Made by a program: the position numbers and the translations under genes. Below the pieces are notes generated by a model. It saw nothing but the letters and a program-made list of their open reading frames with translations, had not been told where the DNA came from and ran no database searches. Shown here piece by piece: positions 29,468 through 38,513 of a stretch of DNA of 59,798 nucleotides. Source of the stretch: an uncultured Pelagibacteraceae bacterium (GTDB lineage Bacteria > Pseudomonadota > Alphaproteobacteria > Pelagibacterales > Pelagibacteraceae); contig CAJQRF010000017.1 in the NCBI GenBank assembly GCA_905612235.1, positions 1 to 59,798 on the forward strand, written 5' to 3'. Every line of letters starts with the position of its first letter. Position 1 is the stretch's first letter.

Positions 29468-30037
29468 ATGAGAACAGAAGAAGAAAAAAAAATGCAAAAA
29501 ATCACCGATTTCCCTGATAAAACGCTATTAATTATTGATGATGATAACCCTTTGAGAGATAGATTGGCCAGGGCAATGGAAAAAAAAGGCTTTAAAGTTG
29601 TTCAGGCTGACAGCGTCAAAACGGGTATAATCCAGGCTCAAAATGTACCCCCAGCGTTTGCAGTGGTTGATTTACGTCTTGGTGATGGCAGTGGATTAGA
29701 AGTGGTAAAAGAGATTCATAGACTAAAAAAAGATAGCAGGGTCGTGATGCTTACTGGATATGGAAACATACCTACCACAGTAGCAGCAGTTAAAGCTGGA
29801 GCCATTGATTACATACCTAAACCTGCTGACGCAGATGATGTAGAGAATGCCCTGTTAGCTTCTCCAGAGTCCAAAGCTATTCCACCAGAAAATCCAATGT
29901 CAGCTGATAGAGTTAAATGGGAACACATTCATCGTGTCTTTGAATTATGTAATAGAAATGTTTCTGAAACAGCACGTAGACTCAAAATGCACAGAAGAAC
30001 CCTGCAAAGAATTCTTTCAAAAAGATCTCCTAAGTAA
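29468..30037 (+). CDS. regA: Redox response regulator RegA/PrrA/ActR
   Basis: RegA is the DNA-binding partner of RegB. The 189-residue protein has a receiver domain with the acidic pocket IIDDD (22-26), the phospho-acceptor Asp68 in VVDLRLGDGSG, the Thr in MLTGYG and Lys in YIPKPAD, a short proline-containing linker and a C-terminal Fis-type helix-turn-helix (VSETARRLKMHRRTLQRIL, about 166-184). Length and layout match the RegA family. A second ATG at residue 9 is a possible start. It is separated from regB by the polyamine operon on the other strand. The senC/prrC gene often found with regA is absent. It overlaps bioY by 8 bp at the 3' end. Confidence 0.93.
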   Translation: MRTEEEKKMQKITDFPDKTLLIIDDDNPLRDRLARAMEKKGFKVVQADSVKTGIIQAQNVPPAFAVVDLRLGDGSGLEVVKEIHRLKKDSRVVMLTGYGNIPTTVAAVKAGAIDYIPKPADADDVENALLASPESKAIPPENPMSADRVKWEHIHRVFELCNRNVSETARRLKMHRRTLQRILSKRSPK

Positions 30038-30602
30038 TTTTTATTAATTTTTTTATTTTTAATAAAGTTGGTATTAAGAGTAACAACAGTAAAATTTTAA
30101 ATAACTCTGCTAGTAAAAATGGCTGAGCACCAAATTTAAATATTGGTTTATCCCATCCAATTAATATACCCAACCAAATTAAACCAAAAAAATAAATAGT
30201 ACTTACAGAAAAAATTAATTTTAAAAAAGAATTTATTAATCCTTTGTCATATTTAAAAAAACCAGAAAAATAGACGGCAACTAAAAATCCAATCAAATAA
30301 CCCATTGTTGGTCCAATAAAGTAAATTATGCCAATTCCTTTCTCTGGAGAATTTGCAAATACAGGTAAACCAATTATTCCTTCGAATAAATAGAGCGCTA
30401 CAGTAGCTAGGCCCATTCGATATCCTAGAGTAATGCCAATGAGCAATATTACAAAAGTTTGCATTGTCATTGGAACTGGATAAAAAGGAATTTTTACTTT
30501 AGCAGAGATTGTAATAATAATCGATCCAATTATTGTTATTAATACTAACTTAACAATATTTTCTATTTTAGATTTTTTATCTATAGCTTCCATCTGATTC
30601 AC
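30030..30602 (-). CDS. bioY: Biotin transporter substrate-binding subunit BioY
   Basis: BioY is the membrane S-component of biotin uptake. The 190-residue protein is strongly hydrophobic with about six membrane helices and carries the family segments VKIPFYPVPMTMQTFVILL (about 38-56) and GLATVALYLFEGIIGLPVFA (about 64-83), then GPTMGYLIGFLVA. No bioM/bioN or other ECF partner gene is adjacent; the neighbouring ABC ATPase is of the exporter type. Biotin uptake fits the vitamin requirements reported for SAR11. BioY can in some bacteria work without its ATPase. Confidence 0.9.
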   Translation of the reverse strand: MNQMEAIDKKSKIENIVKLVLITIIGSIIITISAKVKIPFYPVPMTMQTFVILLIGITLGYRMGLATVALYLFEGIIGLPVFANSPEKGIGIIYFIGPTMGYLIGFLVAVYFSGFFKYDKGLINSFLKLIFSVSTIYFFGLIWLGILIGWDKPIFKFGAQPFLLAELFKILLLLLLIPTLLKIKKLIKIT

Positions 30603-30625
30603 AATACAACTTTTATTAAATAAAT

Positions 30626-31555
30626 CTAGCTTTTTGTAAGATCAATAAAGACATCTTCCAAATTTCCTTCATTGGTTGAAATATCATATATTTCCATATC
30701 AGCCTCTTTTACTTTATTTATTATTTCGTCAATTTTATGTTTATTTTTTTCATAAGATACGATTATTTCGTTTTCTGAATTATATGTAAATTTAATTCCT
30801 TTTAGATTATTTGAATTAATCTTATTTATTTTTTGAACTTTAAAAGTGATTTTTTTAGTTTTTATGTTATGTAATAAATTTTTTGTTGTATCTAACTTAA
30901 TTAAATTACCTTTATTTATAATTGCAATTTTGTTGCACATTTTTTCAGCTTCGTGCATCAAATGTGTAGTCAAAATTATTGTTACTCCTTGTCTATTAAG
31001 TTCTTTTACATTATTCCATAAGTTTTGGCGTAGTTGAACATCAACACCTGCAGTTGGTTCATCTAGCACTAGAATAGGTGGTCTATGTACCATTGCTTTA
31101 GCAATTAATAATCTTCTCTTCATTCCACCAGAAAGGCTTCTCGCATAAGAATTTGCTTGTTTTTCTAAAGAGACCATCTTTAATATTGTATCTGTTATTC
31201 TGTCTGCTTTTTTTATTCCATACAAACCAGCTTGTAGTTCCAAAAGTTTTCTTGGACTAAAGAAAGCATCAAGATTTACTTCTTGTGGTACAATTCCTAT
31301 AGAAGACCTAACTTGTCTTGAATTTTTATCTAAATCATAACCCCAAACATTAACACTGCCAGAATCTTTGGTTACAGTTCCAGCAAGAATATTTAAAATA
31401 GTAGTTTTTCCAGCACCATTTGGGCCAAGAAGTCCAAAAATTTCACCAACTTTCACTTCTAAGTTTAAATTATTTAATGCTTTAACCTCTTGAGGTGAAT
31501 TTTTTGAATAAATTTTAGTTAATTTTTCAACTTTTATTGCGTTTTTTATATCCAT
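30626..31555 (-). CDS. ABC-2 type exporter ATP-binding protein (YadG/CcmA/NodI-like)
   Basis: The 309-residue protein is a single ABC ATPase: Walker A GPNGAGKTT (about 40-48), Q-loop IGIVPQEVNLD, signature LSGGMKRRLL, Walker B ILVLDEPTAGVD and H-loop LTTHLMHEAE. The layout, including the roughly 90-residue C-terminal extension ending in NLEDVFIDLT, is that of drug or polysaccharide ABC-2 exporters such as YadG. No permease gene is adjacent, which is odd because the partner normally follows. It precedes bioY by 23 bp, so the two may share a transcript, but the family does not suggest a biotin role. Confidence 0.85.
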   Translation of the reverse strand: MDIKNAIKVEKLTKIYSKNSPQEVKALNNLNLEVKVGEIFGLLGPNGAGKTTILNILAGTVTKDSGSVNVWGYDLDKNSRQVRSSIGIVPQEVNLDAFFSPRKLLELQAGLYGIKKADRITDTILKMVSLEKQANSYARSLSGGMKRRLLIAKAMVHRPPILVLDEPTAGVDVQLRQNLWNNVKELNRQGVTIILTTHLMHEAEKMCNKIAIINKGNLIKLDTTKNLLHNIKTKKITFKVQKINKINSNNLKGIKFTYNSENEIIVSYEKNKHKIDEIINKVKEADMEIYDISTNEGNLEDVFIDLTKS

Positions 31556-31612
31556 AAATTATTTAACTTTTATATATACATAACAATAATTAAAATAGGT
31601 TAATATTATTCT

Positions 31613-34387
31613 ATGAATTCAATAAAAAAAACTGATCATTTTTACCTTATAGACGGATCGGGATATATTTTCAGAGCATATTATGCTTTACCACCGCTTT
31701 CGAGAAAAAGTGATGGCCTACCTACAGGTGCGGTTAGTGGGTTTTGTTCAATGCTATTTAAACTATTAGAAGATTCGAGGTCTGACGATTCAATCTATAG
31801 ACCAACCCACTTTGCAGTAATATTTGATTCTGCTAGAAAAACTTTTAGAAATAATATTTATAGCGAATATAAAGCGAATAGATCAGAGGCTCCTGAAGAT
31901 TTAGTCCCACAGTTTGAATATATTAGAAAATCAGTTAAAGCATTTAATTTACCATCTATAGAACTAATTAATTATGAAGCAGATGATTTAATAGCGACTT
32001 ATTCAAAACAAATTATAGAAAAGGGAGCTAAAGTAACTGTAATTTCATCTGATAAAGATTTGATGCAATTAGTTTCAGACAGAGTCAGATTATACGATCC
32101 AATGAAAAGCAAAGTATTGGGAGAAAAAGAAGTTATAGAAAAATTTGGGGTTAAACCTAATCAGGTTGTGGATGTTCAATCATTAGCTGGAGATTCATCC
32201 GACAACGTCCCAGGCGTTCCTGGCATAGGCATAAAGACGGCTTCAGAACTTATAAATAAATATAAAACTTTAGATGTTTTGTTAAAAAAAGCTGATGAAA
32301 TTCCACAAAAAAGAAGAAGAGAAACTTTGCTAGAAAATAAAGATAAAGCTATTTTGAGCAGAAAGTTAGTTACACTCAAGGATGATGTTCCAGTCAAAGA
32401 TGATTTAAGCAGTTTTATATTGAAAGCAGTACAAAAAGAAAAACTTTATGATTTTTTAAGAGACATGGAGTTTAATAAATTATTAAGTAGAGTTATAAGC
32501 TTTTACGGAGAATCAGATAAAAAAAATAATAAAGTAGAAAAAAAAAATATACAAAAAGAAAAAATTGATACAAAAATTTATGAGAGTATCACCTGTGAAA
32601 AAGATTTAGAGAAATGGTTAAATATCTTAAATGAACAGTCTGTAATTGCAGTTGATACTGAAACCTCATCTTTGAACCCATTAGAGGCAGATCTTGTCGG
32701 CATCTCATTTAGTTATTCATCTAATAAAGCTTGTTATATACCATTAGCATATAAAAAAATTAAAGGTCTAAAAAAAGAATTCGTAATAAAAAAAATTAAA
32801 CCAATATTAGAAGATTTTAGTATAAAAAAAGTTGGTCAAAATATTAAGTTTGATTTTATTGTACTTGAGCAAAATGGAATTACAATTAACTGTATCGAGG
32901 ATACAATGTTAATTTCTTATACACTAGATGCTGGCACTAATAGACATAATTTAGATACATTATCTGAGATTCATTTAAACCACAAAACAATCTCTTATAA
33001 AGATTTAGTTGGTAGTGGAAAAAATAAACTAAATTTTTATGATGTAGAATTAGAAAAAGCTACTGAATATGCAGCAGAAGATGCGGACGTTACATTAAGA
33101 CTTTATAATCATTTGATACAGAGACTTGACGAAGAAAAATTAAATAAAATTTATGAGATTTTTGAAAAACCGATGGTACCAATACTTGCAAAATTAGAAT
33201 TTAATGGCATCAAAGTCGACGATCTTTATTTAAAAAAACTCTCCAAAAATTTTGAAGGTAAGTTAAAAAAAATAGAAAAAGAAGTTTATAAAATAGCTGG
33301 CAAAGAGTTTAATATTGCTTCTCCAAAACAACTTGGGGAAATCATTTATAATGAGCTTAAGATTGCTAAATTAAAAAAAACAAAGAAAGGTAGTCTAGCA
33401 ACTAATGCAAATATACTTGAAGATCTTGCTCTTACAGGACATAAATTTCCAAAATTAATACTTGAATGGAGGCAAGTGTCAAAATTAAAAAATACTTATT
33501 CAGATGCGTTGCAGGATCATATAAATAAAAAAACGAAGAGAGTTCACACTTCATTTTTGCTGGCAGCTACTAATACAGGTAGGTTAGCTTCTAGCAATCC
33601 AAATTTACAAAATATTCCTATTAAATCAGAAGAAGGAAGAGAAATAAGAAAAGCTTTTATCGCTGATAAAAAAAATATTTTGATTTCTGCTGATTATAAC
33701 CAAATAGAAATGAGAATTTTAGCTGATATAGCTGATGTAAAAGAATTAAAAAAAGCATTTAAAAATAATGAGGACATCCATAGCTTAACTGCAAGTCAGG
33801 TATTTAATGTATCAATCGATAAAGTTAACGACGATCTTCGAAGAAAAGCTAAGACAATTAATTTTGGTATTATTTATGGCATTACCCAATACGGCTTAGC
33901 TAAGCAAATATCCGTATCAAATCAAGAAGCTTTAGATTTTATTAATTCATATTTTAAAAAATTTCCTGAAATAAAAGATTATATGAATTCAACAATGCAA
34001 ACTTGCAGAAAGTTAGGTTACGTCACTAATATTTTTGGCAGAAGAATTCATCTCAGGGGTATTAATGATAAAAATTTTAGCATTAGAAGTTTTCAAGAAA
34101 GAGCAGCAATAAATGCACCAATTCAAGGTTCGGCAGCGGACATTATTAGATTGGCTATGATAAAAATAGATAAACTGATTAAAGAGGACAATAATAAATT
34201 AAAAGCAAAAATGTTACTGCAAATACATGACGAACTTATTTTTGAATGCCTAGAGGAAGATAAAGCTTATATAAAAAAAACAGTCAAAGATGCAATGATG
34301 TCAGTTTCAAGCTCAGAACATCATATGTTTTCAATCCCACTGGTTGTTAATGTAAATTCAGGATACAACTGGGATGAAGCACATTAA
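31613..34387 (+). CDS. polA: DNA polymerase I
   Basis: Pol I fills gaps and removes RNA primers. The 924-residue length equals E. coli Pol I (928). The N-terminal 5'-3' nuclease domain (about 1-295) has EADDLIA (122-128), SSDKDLMQL and AGDSSDNVPGVPGIG. The 3'-5' exonuclease domain (about 320-510) keeps catalytic residues in AVDTET (Asp348, Glu350), so proofreading seems intact, unlike some bacterial PolA. The polymerase domain has SADYNQIEMRI (motif A), RRKAKTINFGIIYG (motif B) and QIHDELIFE (motif C). It is divergent from the ABC ATPase gene and is a stand-alone unit before chvI. Confidence 0.96.
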   Translation: MNSIKKTDHFYLIDGSGYIFRAYYALPPLSRKSDGLPTGAVSGFCSMLFKLLEDSRSDDSIYRPTHFAVIFDSARKTFRNNIYSEYKANRSEAPEDLVPQFEYIRKSVKAFNLPSIELINYEADDLIATYSKQIIEKGAKVTVISSDKDLMQLVSDRVRLYDPMKSKVLGEKEVIEKFGVKPNQVVDVQSLAGDSSDNVPGVPGIGIKTASELINKYKTLDVLLKKADEIPQKRRRETLLENKDKAILSRKLVTLKDDVPVKDDLSSFILKAVQKEKLYDFLRDMEFNKLLSRVISFYGESDKKNNKVEKKNIQKEKIDTKIYESITCEKDLEKWLNILNEQSVIAVDTETSSLNPLEADLVGISFSYSSNKACYIPLAYKKIKGLKKEFVIKKIKPILEDFSIKKVGQNIKFDFIVLEQNGITINCIEDTMLISYTLDAGTNRHNLDTLSEIHLNHKTISYKDLVGSGKNKLNFYDVELEKATEYAAEDADVTLRLYNHLIQRLDEEKLNKIYEIFEKPMVPILAKLEFNGIKVDDLYLKKLSKNFEGKLKKIEKEVYKIAGKEFNIASPKQLGEIIYNELKIAKLKKTKKGSLATNANILEDLALTGHKFPKLILEWRQVSKLKNTYSDALQDHINKKTKRVHTSFLLAATNTGRLASSNPNLQNIPIKSEEGREIRKAFIADKKNILISADYNQIEMRILADIADVKELKKAFKNNEDIHSLTASQVFNVSIDKVNDDLRRKAKTINFGIIYGITQYGLAKQISVSNQEALDFINSYFKKFPEIKDYMNSTMQTCRKLGYVTNIFGRRIHLRGINDKNFSIRSFQERAAINAPIQGSAADIIRLAMIKIDKLIKEDNNKLKAKMLLQIHDELIFECLEEDKAYIKKTVKDAMMSVSSSEHHMFSIPLVVNVNSGYNWDEAH

Positions 34388-34408
34388 TATTGCTTATACT
34401 TGCCCAAT

Positions 34409-34436
34409 TTGTGACAATTTAGTATTTTTATATAAG
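34409..34436 (+). promoter_or_regulatory. Predicted promoter of chvI-chvG
   Basis: TTGTGA (34409-34414) and TATAAG (34431-34436) are 16 bp apart, the same spacing and -10 as in the rubrerythrin promoter. Transcription would start about 34443, giving a leader of around 8 nt before the ATG at 34451. Confidence 0.5.
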
Positions 34437-34450
34437 ACATATTTTAAATT

Positions 34451-35149
34451 ATGACTCATACAATTGCTTTAGTAGATGATGATCGAAATATACTTACTAG
34501 TATAAGTATGGCGTTAGAAAATGAAGGTTTTATCGTTCAAACTTATATTGATGCTGAAAATGCATTAGTTGGTATAAGTAGAAATCCCCCAGATTTAGCA
34601 GTCATAGATATTAAAATGCCCAGGATGGACGGTGAAGAATTACTTAAAAGATTAAGAAAAAAAACTACAATTCCAATATTATTTTTAACCTCCAAAGACG
34701 ATGAAGTAGATGAATTGTTAGGCTTAAAGCTTGGGGCAGATGATTTCATAAAAAAATCAGGAGGATTTTCAATGAAGGTTTTAATTGAAAGAATAAGAGT
34801 GCAACTAAGAAAAAAAACAGACAATATAGATGATTCAAAAAGTTTAATTAAACATGGAAAACTTGTGCTAGATCCTTCCCAGCTAGAGTGCGCTTGGAAT
34901 GGACAACCCCTCCCAGAAAAGCTTACTACAACGGAATTTCTAATTGTTAAAGAGTTAGCGAAAAGACCTGGCGTAATCAAAGAGAGGGCCCAGCTAATGG
35001 ACATAGCTTATAAGGATAATAACGATATAGAAGATAGAACTATAGATAGCCACGTCAAAAGAATAAGAAAAAAATTTAAAAAAGTGGACCAAAATTTTTC
35101 AGCAATTGAAACAAGGTATGGAAGCGGATATAGGTGGAACATTAGTTAA
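34451..35149 (+). CDS. chvI: OmpR-family response regulator ChvI
   Basis: ChvI, with ChvG, controls envelope, acid and metabolic genes in alphaproteobacteria. The 232-residue protein has a receiver domain with LVDDD (7-11), phospho-acceptor Asp53 in VIDIKMP, and FLTSKDDE. The OmpR-type winged-helix domain (about 130-232) has LTTTEFLIVKELAKRPGVI, ERAQLMD and DRTIDSHVKRIRKKF. The short insert KKSGGFSMKVLIERI is typical of ChvI relatives. Its stop overlaps the chvG ATG by one base. It may have been annotated as OmpR in related genomes; ahcY downstream favours ChvI. Confidence 0.88.
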   Translation: MTHTIALVDDDRNILTSISMALENEGFIVQTYIDAENALVGISRNPPDLAVIDIKMPRMDGEELLKRLRKKTTIPILFLTSKDDEVDELLGLKLGADDFIKKSGGFSMKVLIERIRVQLRKKTDNIDDSKSLIKHGKLVLDPSQLECAWNGQPLPEKLTTTEFLIVKELAKRPGVIKERAQLMDIAYKDNNDIEDRTIDSHVKRIRKKFKKVDQNFSAIETRYGSGYRWNIS

Positions 35150-36696
35150 TGAAATCTAATTTTTTTAGCTCTAGCTCTATCCTAAAAAAATTTTTAGTTT
35201 TTAATTTAATTGTTTTTTTAGTATTAGGTATTTTTACTTATTTGTACCTTGATGCTATAAAACCAAGTTTAGTTAAAAATCGATCTAACCACCATGCAAA
35301 AATTATAAATAACACAACCGATCACATTAATAGATTAAAAATTATATTCACAAAAGAAAATGCTACAAAATTTTTATTAGATGCAAGATTTTTATTTCAA
35401 AATTTAGATCGTGTTCAACTGTATGATTTAAACCTAAATTTGCTAGCTGATACAGATACTTTAGATTTATCGCCAGATATTTTTGTAAAAAACGAAGGAG
35501 TTCGAGAGACATCAATAGATAAGTATGGAGAAAATTCAGATATTATTGAGAGTCCTAAAGCTAATAAAACATTAACTTTTAATACCAAAAACTATGTACG
35601 AGCGTATTCTTCGCAAAAAAATATTGAAAATAAATTAGTGATGAGTGAAACAATTAATAATAATTTTTATGTCATCACAATAAATTCAGTTAAGTTAAAA
35701 GAAAATTACAAAGGCTATATTGTTGTTTCAGAAATGGCCAACGATATTTTAGTAGCTGTTGAGGAAAGAAAAAATTTTATATTGAGAACAGTTTTGTCAG
35801 TAGCACTAGTAATTTTAATTTTTTCTGTTTTTTTAAATAAATATATTTTAAAACCAATAAGATCTTTAGTTCTTTATACCAGAGCGATTAAGGAAAAAGA
35901 TGTCAAAATAGACAAACATGAAAAATATTTTCTTAGAAAAGATGAGGTTGGTCAACTCTCAAGATCATTAAATGAAATGACAACGGATCTTTATAAGAGA
36001 ATAAATGTTGCAGAAACTTTCTCATCAGATTTAGCGCATGAAATAAGAAACCCCTTAACATCTTTGAAGGGTGCGTCAGAAGTTTTAGAAAATACACAGG
36101 ATAATGAAAAAAGAAAAAAACTAATTAGGGTTATTAGTCATGACGTGGAACGCATTGAGAGATTAATAACAGATTATTCACAAATGTTAAAAGATGAAGC
36201 ATCTCTATCTAGAGCAAAAATGTCAAAAATTAACCTTTCTAGAGTAATAGATTCGGTTGTTGAAGATTTTAATAGTGACTTATTAAACTCAAATAAAAAT
36301 ATTAAAATAAATATAAATAATTTAAATTATAATGGACCAAAATTAAATGTTTTAGGAGTTGAAAGTAAACTTGAGCAAATAATTGCAAATCTTTTAGATA
36401 ACGCAATATCTTTTAGTCCATCTAATAGCCAAATATCCGTTATATGTGGAATTAAAAATAAAGATGTACAATTGATAATCGAAGATGAAGGACCTGGATT
36501 TAATGAAAATAATATAGATAAAATTTTTAATAGATTTTACAGTAATAGACCTGAAAAATTTGGAGAACATTCGGGTTTAGGACTAAATATTGTTAAAAAT
36601 ATCATAGAGCTTCATGGAGGTTCAATTTTAGCCTCAAATCATATGGGGTCTAAAAAAGGTGCAAAAATTGAAGTTCTCTTACCTATTTATAAATAA
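35149..36696 (+). CDS. chvG: Sensor histidine kinase ChvG
   Basis: ChvG is the membrane sensor that phosphorylates ChvI. The 515-residue protein has two membrane helices (about 12-33 and 212-230) around a periplasmic domain of about 180 residues, a HAMP linker (about 231-290), the H-box LAHEIRNPLTSLKG with His297, the N-box NLLDNAISFSP, G1 EDEGPGF and G2 GEHSGLGLNIV. Translation is coupled to chvI. In many alphaproteobacteria hprK and PTS genes follow and then ahcY; here ahcY follows directly. Confidence 0.9.
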   Translation: MKSNFFSSSSILKKFLVFNLIVFLVLGIFTYLYLDAIKPSLVKNRSNHHAKIINNTTDHINRLKIIFTKENATKFLLDARFLFQNLDRVQLYDLNLNLLADTDTLDLSPDIFVKNEGVRETSIDKYGENSDIIESPKANKTLTFNTKNYVRAYSSQKNIENKLVMSETINNNFYVITINSVKLKENYKGYIVVSEMANDILVAVEERKNFILRTVLSVALVILIFSVFLNKYILKPIRSLVLYTRAIKEKDVKIDKHEKYFLRKDEVGQLSRSLNEMTTDLYKRINVAETFSSDLAHEIRNPLTSLKGASEVLENTQDNEKRKKLIRVISHDVERIERLITDYSQMLKDEASLSRAKMSKINLSRVIDSVVEDFNSDLLNSNKNIKININNLNYNGPKLNVLGVESKLEQIIANLLDNAISFSPSNSQISVICGIKNKDVQLIIEDEGPGFNENNIDKIFNRFYSNRPEKFGEHSGLGLNIVKNIIELHGGSILASNHMGSKKGAKIEVLLPIYK

Positions 36697-36744
36697 TTAT
36701 AATAAATCAATAAGTTGATAATTTTATATTAACTTGTTAAATAG

Positions 36745-38043
36745 ATGCAAATTATGTCAGAAGATTTTAAAGTTAAAGATATCAAACTAGCAAATTTTGG
36801 ACGCAAAGAAATTTCAATTGCTGAATCAGAAATGCCAGGCTTAATGGCGTTGCGAAGAGAATATAAAGGAAAAAATCCTCTCAAAGGAGCAAGAATTCTT
36901 GGATGTTTGCACATGACAATTCAAACCGCCGTATTAATTGAAACTTTGGTTGATCTAGGCTCAGATGTTAGATGGTCATCATGTAATATCTTTTCAACTC
37001 AAGACCATGCTGCTGCTGCAATAGCAAAAGCAGGTATACCAGTTTATGCATGGAAAGGCGAAACTGAAGAAGAATATTGGTGGTGTATTAAGCAAACAAT
37101 AGAAGCTAAAAAAGGATGGACACCAAATATGTTGTTAGATGACGGTGGTGACCTAACAGCCTTGATGCACAAAGAATATAAAAATCTTTTAAAAGACGTT
37201 AAAGGAGTTTCCGAAGAAACAACAACAGGCGTTATGGCTTTAAAAAAAATGCAGGATGAAAAAAAACTTTTAATTCCTGCTTTTAATGTAAATGATTCTG
37301 TAACAAAATCTAAATTTGACAATTTGTATGGATGTAGAGAAAGTTTAGTTGATGGAATAAAAAGAGCAACAGACGTTATGATGTCTGGCAAAACAGCTAT
37401 TGTTGCAGGATTTGGAGATGTAGGAAAAGGAAGCGCAGCATCACTTAGACAAGCGGGTGCTAGGGTAATGGTGACAGAGGCGGATCCGATTTGCGCATTG
37501 CAAGCAGCTATGGAAGGTTATGAAGTGGTGTTAATGGATGAAGCAATAGGAACAGCTGACATAGTGGTTACTGCCACTGGCAACAAAGATATTGTTACCG
37601 CTGACCATATGAGAAAAATGAAAGACCGTTCAATTTTATGTAACATTGGACATTTTGATAATGAAATTCAAGTTGATGCTTTAAAAAACTATAAGTGGGA
37701 TGAAATTAAACCTCAAGTTCATGAAATAGAGTTTCCAGATAAAAAAAGAATTTTGCTACTAGCCGAAGGTAGATTAGTAAATTTAGGATGTGCAACAGGT
37801 CATCCAAGTTTTGTTATGAGCGCGTCTTTTACTAATCAGACTATCGCACAGATAGAACTGTGGAATAATTATGAAAAATATGAAAATAAAGTTTATGTTT
37901 TACCAAAACATTTAGATGAAAAGGTTGCGATACTTCATTTAGATAAAGTGGGCGCAAAACTAACTAAGCTTTCAAAAGATCAAGCTGACTATATTAGAGT
38001 TGACGTAAAAGGCCCATTCAAACCAGATACTTATCGCTACTAA
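36745..38043 (+). CDS. ahcY: Adenosylhomocysteinase
   Basis: AhcY hydrolyses S-adenosylhomocysteine to homocysteine and adenosine using NAD, keeping methyltransferases from being inhibited. The 432-residue protein has [11 protein letters not shown], the [18 protein letters not shown] segment, DDGGDLT, the NAD fold [20 protein letters not shown] (about 215-234) and the family C-terminus ending DTYRY (PDxYRY rule). Length is standard. Starts at 36745 (ATG) or 36754 (ATG, three codons later) are both possible; neither has an SD. It follows chvG as in other alphaproteobacteria. Confidence 0.96.
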   Translation: MQIMSEDFKVKDIKLANFGRKEISIAESEMPGLMALRREYKGKNPLKGARILGCLHMTIQTAVLIETLVDLGSDVRWSSCNIFSTQDHAAAAIAKAGIPVYAWKGETEEEYWWCIKQTIEAKKGWTPNMLLDDGGDLTALMHKEYKNLLKDVKGVSEETTTGVMALKKMQDEKKLLIPAFNVNDSVTKSKFDNLYGCRESLVDGIKRATDVMMSGKTAIVAGFGDVGKGSAASLRQAGARVMVTEADPICALQAAMEGYEVVLMDEAIGTADIVVTATGNKDIVTADHMRKMKDRSILCNIGHFDNEIQVDALKNYKWDEIKPQVHEIEFPDKKRILLLAEGRLVNLGCATGHPSFVMSASFTNQTIAQIELWNNYEKYENKVYVLPKHLDEKVAILHLDKVGAKLTKLSKDQADYIRVDVKGPFKPDTYRY

Positions 38044-38057
38044 AAATTAGTAGTTAA

Positions 38058-38513
38058 ATGAAATTAGTTTCAATCAAAGAAACAAATAATTTTTCAAAGA
38101 AAATTTCTAATATTTTAAAAAAAGGAGATATTATTTTTCTTTATGGTGAAATTGGTGTTGGCAAAACAACTTTTGTCAGATTTTTAATAAACAATCTTCA
38201 AGAAGCAAGTGGTGTAAAAAAAAGCGAAGTTTTAAGTCCAACATTTAACATAGTTTATGATTATGACGTTAAAAAAGTTAAAATACTTCATTATGACCTC
38301 TATAGATTGAAAAATTATAATGATATTCTAGAGTTAGGTATGTTTGAAACATCAGAAAATCATATTAAAATTGTAGAATGGCCAGAGTTAATAAAATTTA
38401 AACCAAAAGACAGAATAGATATTAAATTCAAATATGCAAAAAATGGAGATTCACGAAAAGTTGAAATTTTTGGTTTAGGAAAATACAAATATTATAAATT
38501 GAATGAAATTTAA
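38058..38513 (+). CDS. tsaE: tRNA threonylcarbamoyladenosine biosynthesis ATPase TsaE
   Basis: TsaE is the small ATPase needed with TsaB and TsaD to make t6A37 in ANN-decoding tRNAs. The 151-residue protein has Walker A GEIGVGKTTFVRFLI (about 32-46), the SPTFNIVYDYD segment and LHYDLYRLKN ... ELGMFE, both typical of TsaE, followed by the IVEWPE motif. The family is about 150-160 residues. It overlaps the next gene by 11 bp, indicating co-translation. TsaE next to an AmgK-like kinase is a recurrent alphaproteobacterial arrangement. Confidence 0.93.
   Translation: MKLVSIKETNNFSKKISNILKKGDIIFLYGEIGVGKTTFVRFLINNLQEASGVKKSEVLSPTFNIVYDYDVKKVKILHYDLYRLKNYNDILELGMFETSENHIKIVEWPELIKFKPKDRIDIKFKYAKNGDSRKVEIFGLGKYKYYKLNEI

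Noticed and set aside
24914-30037. Horizontally acquired polyamine island between regB and regA
   Set aside because: Base composition and codon use match the neighbours, and there are no repeats, tRNA or integrase. A simple rearrangement or old arrangement is more likely.
36697-36744. SAH riboswitch before ahcY
   Set aside because: The 48-bp spacer is almost only A and T and too short for the known aptamer.
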